64,000 nt of DNA from Pseudorhodobacter sp. PARRP1 (GTDB lineage: Bacteria > Pseudomonadota > Alphaproteobacteria > Rhodobacterales > Rhodobacteraceae). Made by a program: the position numbers and the translations under genes. Below, piece by piece: positions 62,752 through 64,000 of the stretch (positions are counted from its first letter, which is position 1; every line of letters starts with the position of its first letter). The stretch spans positions 610,232-674,231 of the forward strand of contig NKIU01000001.1 of assembly GCA_002256245.1 (NCBI GenBank), read 5' to 3'. Under the pieces are notes generated by a model. The model ran no database searches and was not told the origin of the DNA. It saw only the letters and a list, made by a program, of their open reading frames with translations.

Positions 62752-63582
62752 TCACTTCACCGCGCCGAAGGTCAAACCGCGGACGAGTTGTTTCTGGCCA
62801 AACCAGCCCATGATCAGAATTGGCGCGATGGCCATTGTGGAAGCCGCCGAAAGCTTGGCGTAGAACAGCCCCTGCGGTGCCGAAAAGCTGGCGATAAAGG
62901 CCGACAAGGGGGCAGCGTTCACCGTGGTCAGCGTGATCGTCCAGAACGCCTCGTTCCATGCCAGAATGATGTTCAGCAGCATCGTCGAGGCGATGCCCGG
63001 AATGGCCATCGGCGTCAGGATATACAGCACCTCGTTTTTCAGGCTGGCACCGTCCATCCGCGCGGCTTCAAGGATTTCACCGGGGATTTCCTTGAAGTAG
63101 GTGTAAAGCATCCAGATGATCACCGGCAGGTTCATCAGCATCAGCGCCAGAACCAGCCCCGTGCGGGTGTCAAACAGCCCGGTTTTCTGAAAGATCAGAT
63201 ACATCGGGATCAGCACCGCCGCCGCGGGCATCATCTTGGTCGATAGCATCCACATCAGCAGGTCTTTGGTCTTGTTGCCCGGCACGAACGCCATCGACCA
63301 CGCCGCCGGAATGGCGATCAGAAGGCCCAGCAGCGTCGAGCCAATCGAGATGATCACCGAGTTCATAAAGAAGCGCGGATAATCCGAACGCGCCCAGACA
63401 TCGCTGTAATTCTGCAATGTCCAATCCGCGCCCAGCAATTCCGGCGGCGAGGCCACAGCGCTTGCTTCGGTCTTGAAGCTGGTCAGGATCGTCCACAGCA
63501 CCGGAAAGAAGATAAGCAGGGCAACAGACCAGGCGGCAACCGTGAAAAACAGCTTGCGGCGGGTAGAGACTGAGCGGGCCAT
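62752..63582 (-). CDS. smoG: Polyol ABC importer permease
   Basis: The second inner-membrane subunit of the sorbitol/mannitol importer, 276 residues and six helices. The cytoplasmic EAA loop is [28 protein letters not shown]. It begins with a basic stretch ([18 protein letters not shown]), then helix 1. It lies 18 bases after the smoF stop codon. It is similar in class to, but distinct from, the permease at 10454 in the other importer. Confidence 0.92.
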   Translation of the reverse strand: MARSVSTRRKLFFTVAAWSVALLIFFPVLWTILTSFKTEASAVASPPELLGADWTLQNYSDVWARSDYPRFFMNSVIISIGSTLLGLLIAIPAAWSMAFVPGNKTKDLLMWMLSTKMMPAAAVLIPMYLIFQKTGLFDTRTGLVLALMLMNLPVIIWMLYTYFKEIPGEILEAARMDGASLKNEVLYILTPMAIPGIASTMLLNIILAWNEAFWTITLTTVNAAPLSAFIASFSAPQGLFYAKLSAASTMAIAPILIMGWFGQKQLVRGLTFGAVK

Positions 63583-63600
63583 AAGGGTGATCTCCGTCTG

Positions 63601-64000
63601 TTAAGCGTCTAGGTGCTTGCCCATGCTGCGCATGAGGAAGAAGGCGACAATATTGGCAAGAATGACGGCAATGATCCCACCCGCAGCCGCGCGGCCGATA
63701 TCCTTGGCGATCAACGCTTGCTTGTAGATCATGTAGGGCAGCGTCGTAGAGGCCGATCCGGGGCCGCCTTGGGTGGTGGTGAAAATCTCACCAAAGATGC
63801 CCAGCAAAAAGATGGTCTGGATCAGAATGACGACAGTGATCGCGCGGGTCATGTGCGGCAGGGTGATATAGCGGAACCGGCTGAGCGCAGAGGCGCCATC
63901 CATCTCGGCCGCTTCAAGCTGTTCCGATGACAGGGATTGCAGCGCGGTCAGCAAGATCAGCGTGGCAAAGGGCAGCCACTCCCATGCGGTGATGAACACA
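63601..64000 (-). CDS. smoF: Polyol ABC importer permease, C-terminal part (5' end outside window)
   Basis: The C-terminal 133 residues of the first permease. The frame runs off the right edge. They contain the EAA loop EQLEAAEMDGASALSRFRYITLPHMTRAI and the last helices, ending FLMRSMGKHLDA. The order smoF-smoG-smoK-smoS-mtlK matches the Rhodobacter sphaeroides polyol operon. The binding protein gene smoE is expected just beyond the window. Confidence 0.9.
   Translation of the reverse strand, partial: VFITAWEWLPFATLILLTALQSLSSEQLEAAEMDGASALSRFRYITLPHMTRAITVVILIQTIFLLGIFGEIFTTTQGGPGSASTTLPYMIYKQALIAKDIGRAAAGGIIAVILANIVAFFLMRSMGKHLDA

Overview
The window reads as chromosomal DNA of an alphaproteobacterium of the Rhodobacteraceae (Rhodobacter/Roseobacter relatives). 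The evidence is high GC, strong G/C third-position bias, a sorbitol/mannitol gene set in the order known from Rhodobacter sphaeroides (smoF-G-K-S-mtlK), a def-def-def-fmt cluster, an SMC of about 1150 residues and an Irr-type box in front of mbfA. The genus cannot be fixed from the sequence. I found one tRNA, and no rRNA, CRISPR array, insertion sequence or phage gene.

Left end (1-6.5 kb): the 3' end of glycerol kinase converges on a minus-strand operon of membrane-fusion protein, RND pump, sulfide:quinone oxidoreductase (all three redox cysteines present) and a DUF2892 membrane protein. An AT-rich palindromic promoter precedes it, which suggests sulfide or reactive-sulfur control.

Central catabolic locus (6.6-21.2 kb): this is the most interesting part. 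It encodes a tandem SnoaL-like protein, a four-gene CUT1-type ABC importer, a LacI-family regulator, an AtzG-like small subunit with an AtzE-like amidase, two divergent histidinol-dehydrogenase-like (HpsN-like) enzymes, an SDR, a bicupin, an alpha/beta hydrolase and an HpcH/HpaI-type aldolase. Four copies of one palindrome (core TGCAWACGTWTGCA) lie in front of the four transcription units, so the locus looks like one LacI-type regulon. It resembles a pathway that imports a polar, polyol-like amide or ester, hydrolyses it, oxidises alcohol to acid and cleaves the product by aldol cleavage. The substrate is unknown, and I recognise no described pathway with this gene set.

Housekeeping core (21.2-45.3 kb): fmt and three peptide deformylase genes (one lacking its metal cysteine and catalytic glutamate), a PatB/MalY-type lyase, smc, rppH, ctpA, envC, gpmI, rlmH, rsfS, a DUF3563 miniprotein, leuC, leuD, a short accessory stretch (membrane protein, secreted phosphoesterase-like protein, NAD-epimerase, LysR regulator), leuB, a DUF2167 protein, a DMT permease and tRNA-Pro(CGG).

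Right part (45.3-59.4 kb): single metabolic genes (ornithine cyclodeaminase-like, HAD, DMT permease, DUF188, CAP-domain protein, fghA, AEC transporter), the iron exporter mbfA with an Irr box, a tiny secreted peptide plus TetR regulator behind three identical-type operators, folC, accD, a lower-GC orphan propeller-like gene, a membrane-anchored NYN ribonuclease, a PaaK-family ligase and an LLM flavoprotein. The right end (59.5-64 kb) is the polyol operon, cut by the window edge inside smoF.
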